Source of the DNA: Halobacteriales archaeon QS_9_67_15
GTDB taxonomy: Archaea > Halobacteriota > Halobacteria > Halobacteriales > Haloarculaceae
Direction: 5' to 3'
DNA length: 6,123 nt
Assembly: GCA_003023165.1 (NCBI GenBank)
Contig: PXSD01000061.1
Coordinates: 1-6,123 of the forward strand
Below, in pieces: positions 5,751 through 6,123 of the stretch. The notes beneath the pieces were generated by a model. The model worked only from the letters and a program-made list of their open reading frames with translations. It had not been told where the DNA came from and did no database searches. The position numbers and the translations under genes were made by a program. The number at the start of each line of letters is the position of its first letter. Position 1 is the stretch's first letter.

Positions 5751-5756
5751 CTTAAA
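5751..5756 (-). promoter_or_regulatory. TATA box of the DUF655-ksgA-hemK operon
   Basis: TTTAAG on the minus strand is centred about 28 bases before the ATG at 5725, which puts the transcription start at or next to the start codon. This is a classical haloarchaeal leaderless promoter. It shows that these three genes can be transcribed apart from the rpoF gene upstream, although read-through across the 71-base gap remains possible. A small CCCG / CGGG stem-loop (5759-5770) lies directly upstream. Confidence 0.6.
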
Positions 5757-5777
5757 CCCCCGCAGTCGGGTAGTCCC

Positions 5778-5785
5778 GGAAAAGA
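5778..5785 (-). terminator. Weak T-tract after rpoF
   Basis: About 11 bases past the rpoF stop codon the minus strand reads TCTTTTCC, the only T-rich run in this short gap. It could end part of the rpoF transcript before the promoter at 5751-5756. With only four consecutive Ts the signal is weak. Confidence 0.25.
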
Positions 5786-5796
5786 CGAGGGCTCGT

Positions 5797-6123
5797 TCAG
5801 GTGTACTTCGCGACGACTGCGAGGATGTCGTCGAGTTCGTCGCCCGAGAGGGTGAACCGCTCCTGTGCGTAGATCGCTCGCAGTTCGTCGCGGTCCTGCG
5901 GGCGGAGGTTCGCGATCTTGTAAGCGGTCGGCCCGTCGACCTTCTCGAGTTCGAGAAGTTCGTCGACGAACTCCAGCGACTCCTCGGGGTCGAGGACGGC
6001 GAAGCGGTTGACGTGCTCGATGGCCCGCGCGAGTTCGTAGCGCATCTCGCGGTCCTCGTCGGCCGCCCGCTCGCGCTCGAGCTCCTCCAGGATCGCCTTC
6101 GTCTCGGCGACCGTGAGGTACTC
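5797..6123 (-). CDS. rpoF: DNA-directed RNA polymerase subunit F (Rpb4-like), partial
   Basis: The last 108 residues are visible. The frame runs open off the right edge, so the start codon is outside the window, probably about ten codons away given the usual length near 117. The visible part begins EYLTVAETKAILEELERERA, continues EMRYELARAIEHVNRFAVLD and ends in an HRDC-like helical domain with VDGPTAYKIANLRPQDRDEL and FTLSGDELDDILAVV. RpoF pairs with RpoE (Rpb7) to form the stalk of archaeal RNA polymerase, which assists open complex formation and elongation and binds the nascent RNA. An internal ATG at 6043-6045 is not the start, because family-typical sequence continues upstream of it. In haloarchaea the gene commonly follows the ribosomal protein L21e gene, which I would expect just outside the window. 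Confidence 0.95.
   Translation of the reverse strand, partial: EYLTVAETKAILEELERERAADEDREMRYELARAIEHVNRFAVLDPEESLEFVDELLELEKVDGPTAYKIANLRPQDRDELRAIYAQERFTLSGDELDDILAVVAKYT

Overview
The window comes from a haloarchaeon. The base composition is GC-rich, the proteins are very acidic (many Asp/Glu, few Lys), TATA-like boxes sit about 26-30 bases before start codons as expected for leaderless transcripts, and the gene set (RpoF, DUF655, archaeal KsgA/Dim1, HemK2-type methyltransferase, split MetE) is archaeal. I cannot name the genus from the sequence alone. All confident genes lie on the minus strand. Only a decayed fragment of a magnesium transporter gene lies on the plus strand.

Layout, low to high coordinates. 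1-475 holds no convincing gene: 1-160 is a GC-rich cluster of short inverted repeats, and 165-475 holds several perfect 7-bp stem-loops and a possible plus-strand promoter. 476-985 encodes a haloarchaeal protein of a conserved, uncharacterised family. 1160-3255 is a two-gene methionine synthase operon. The upstream gene (2242-3255) has lost the zinc ligands of MetE, and the downstream gene (1160-2245) keeps all four. They overlap by 4 bases, with a strong Shine-Dalgarno inside the first. 3318-3626 (plus) is the C-terminal end of an MgtE-type magnesium transporter gene with no 5' part. 3643-5725 is a tightly overlapping operon, DUF655 - ksgA - hemK2 in transcription order, with its own leaderless-type promoter. 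5797 to the right edge is the 3' part of rpoF.

The right half is a conserved archaeal information-processing cluster: an RNA polymerase subunit, a helix-hairpin-helix protein of unknown role, the 16S rRNA dimethyltransferase, and a methyltransferase whose relatives modify the translation release factor. The two rRNA/protein methyltransferases consume S-adenosylmethionine. The neighbouring metE pair makes methionine, the precursor of that cofactor, so the adjacency is metabolically sensible, though this link is inference.

I do not see a defence system, CRISPR array, integrase or other new machinery. The points most worth following are the division of labour between the two MetE proteins, a phased TGACG motif over the metE start, the truncated mgtE and the structured, gene-free left end.
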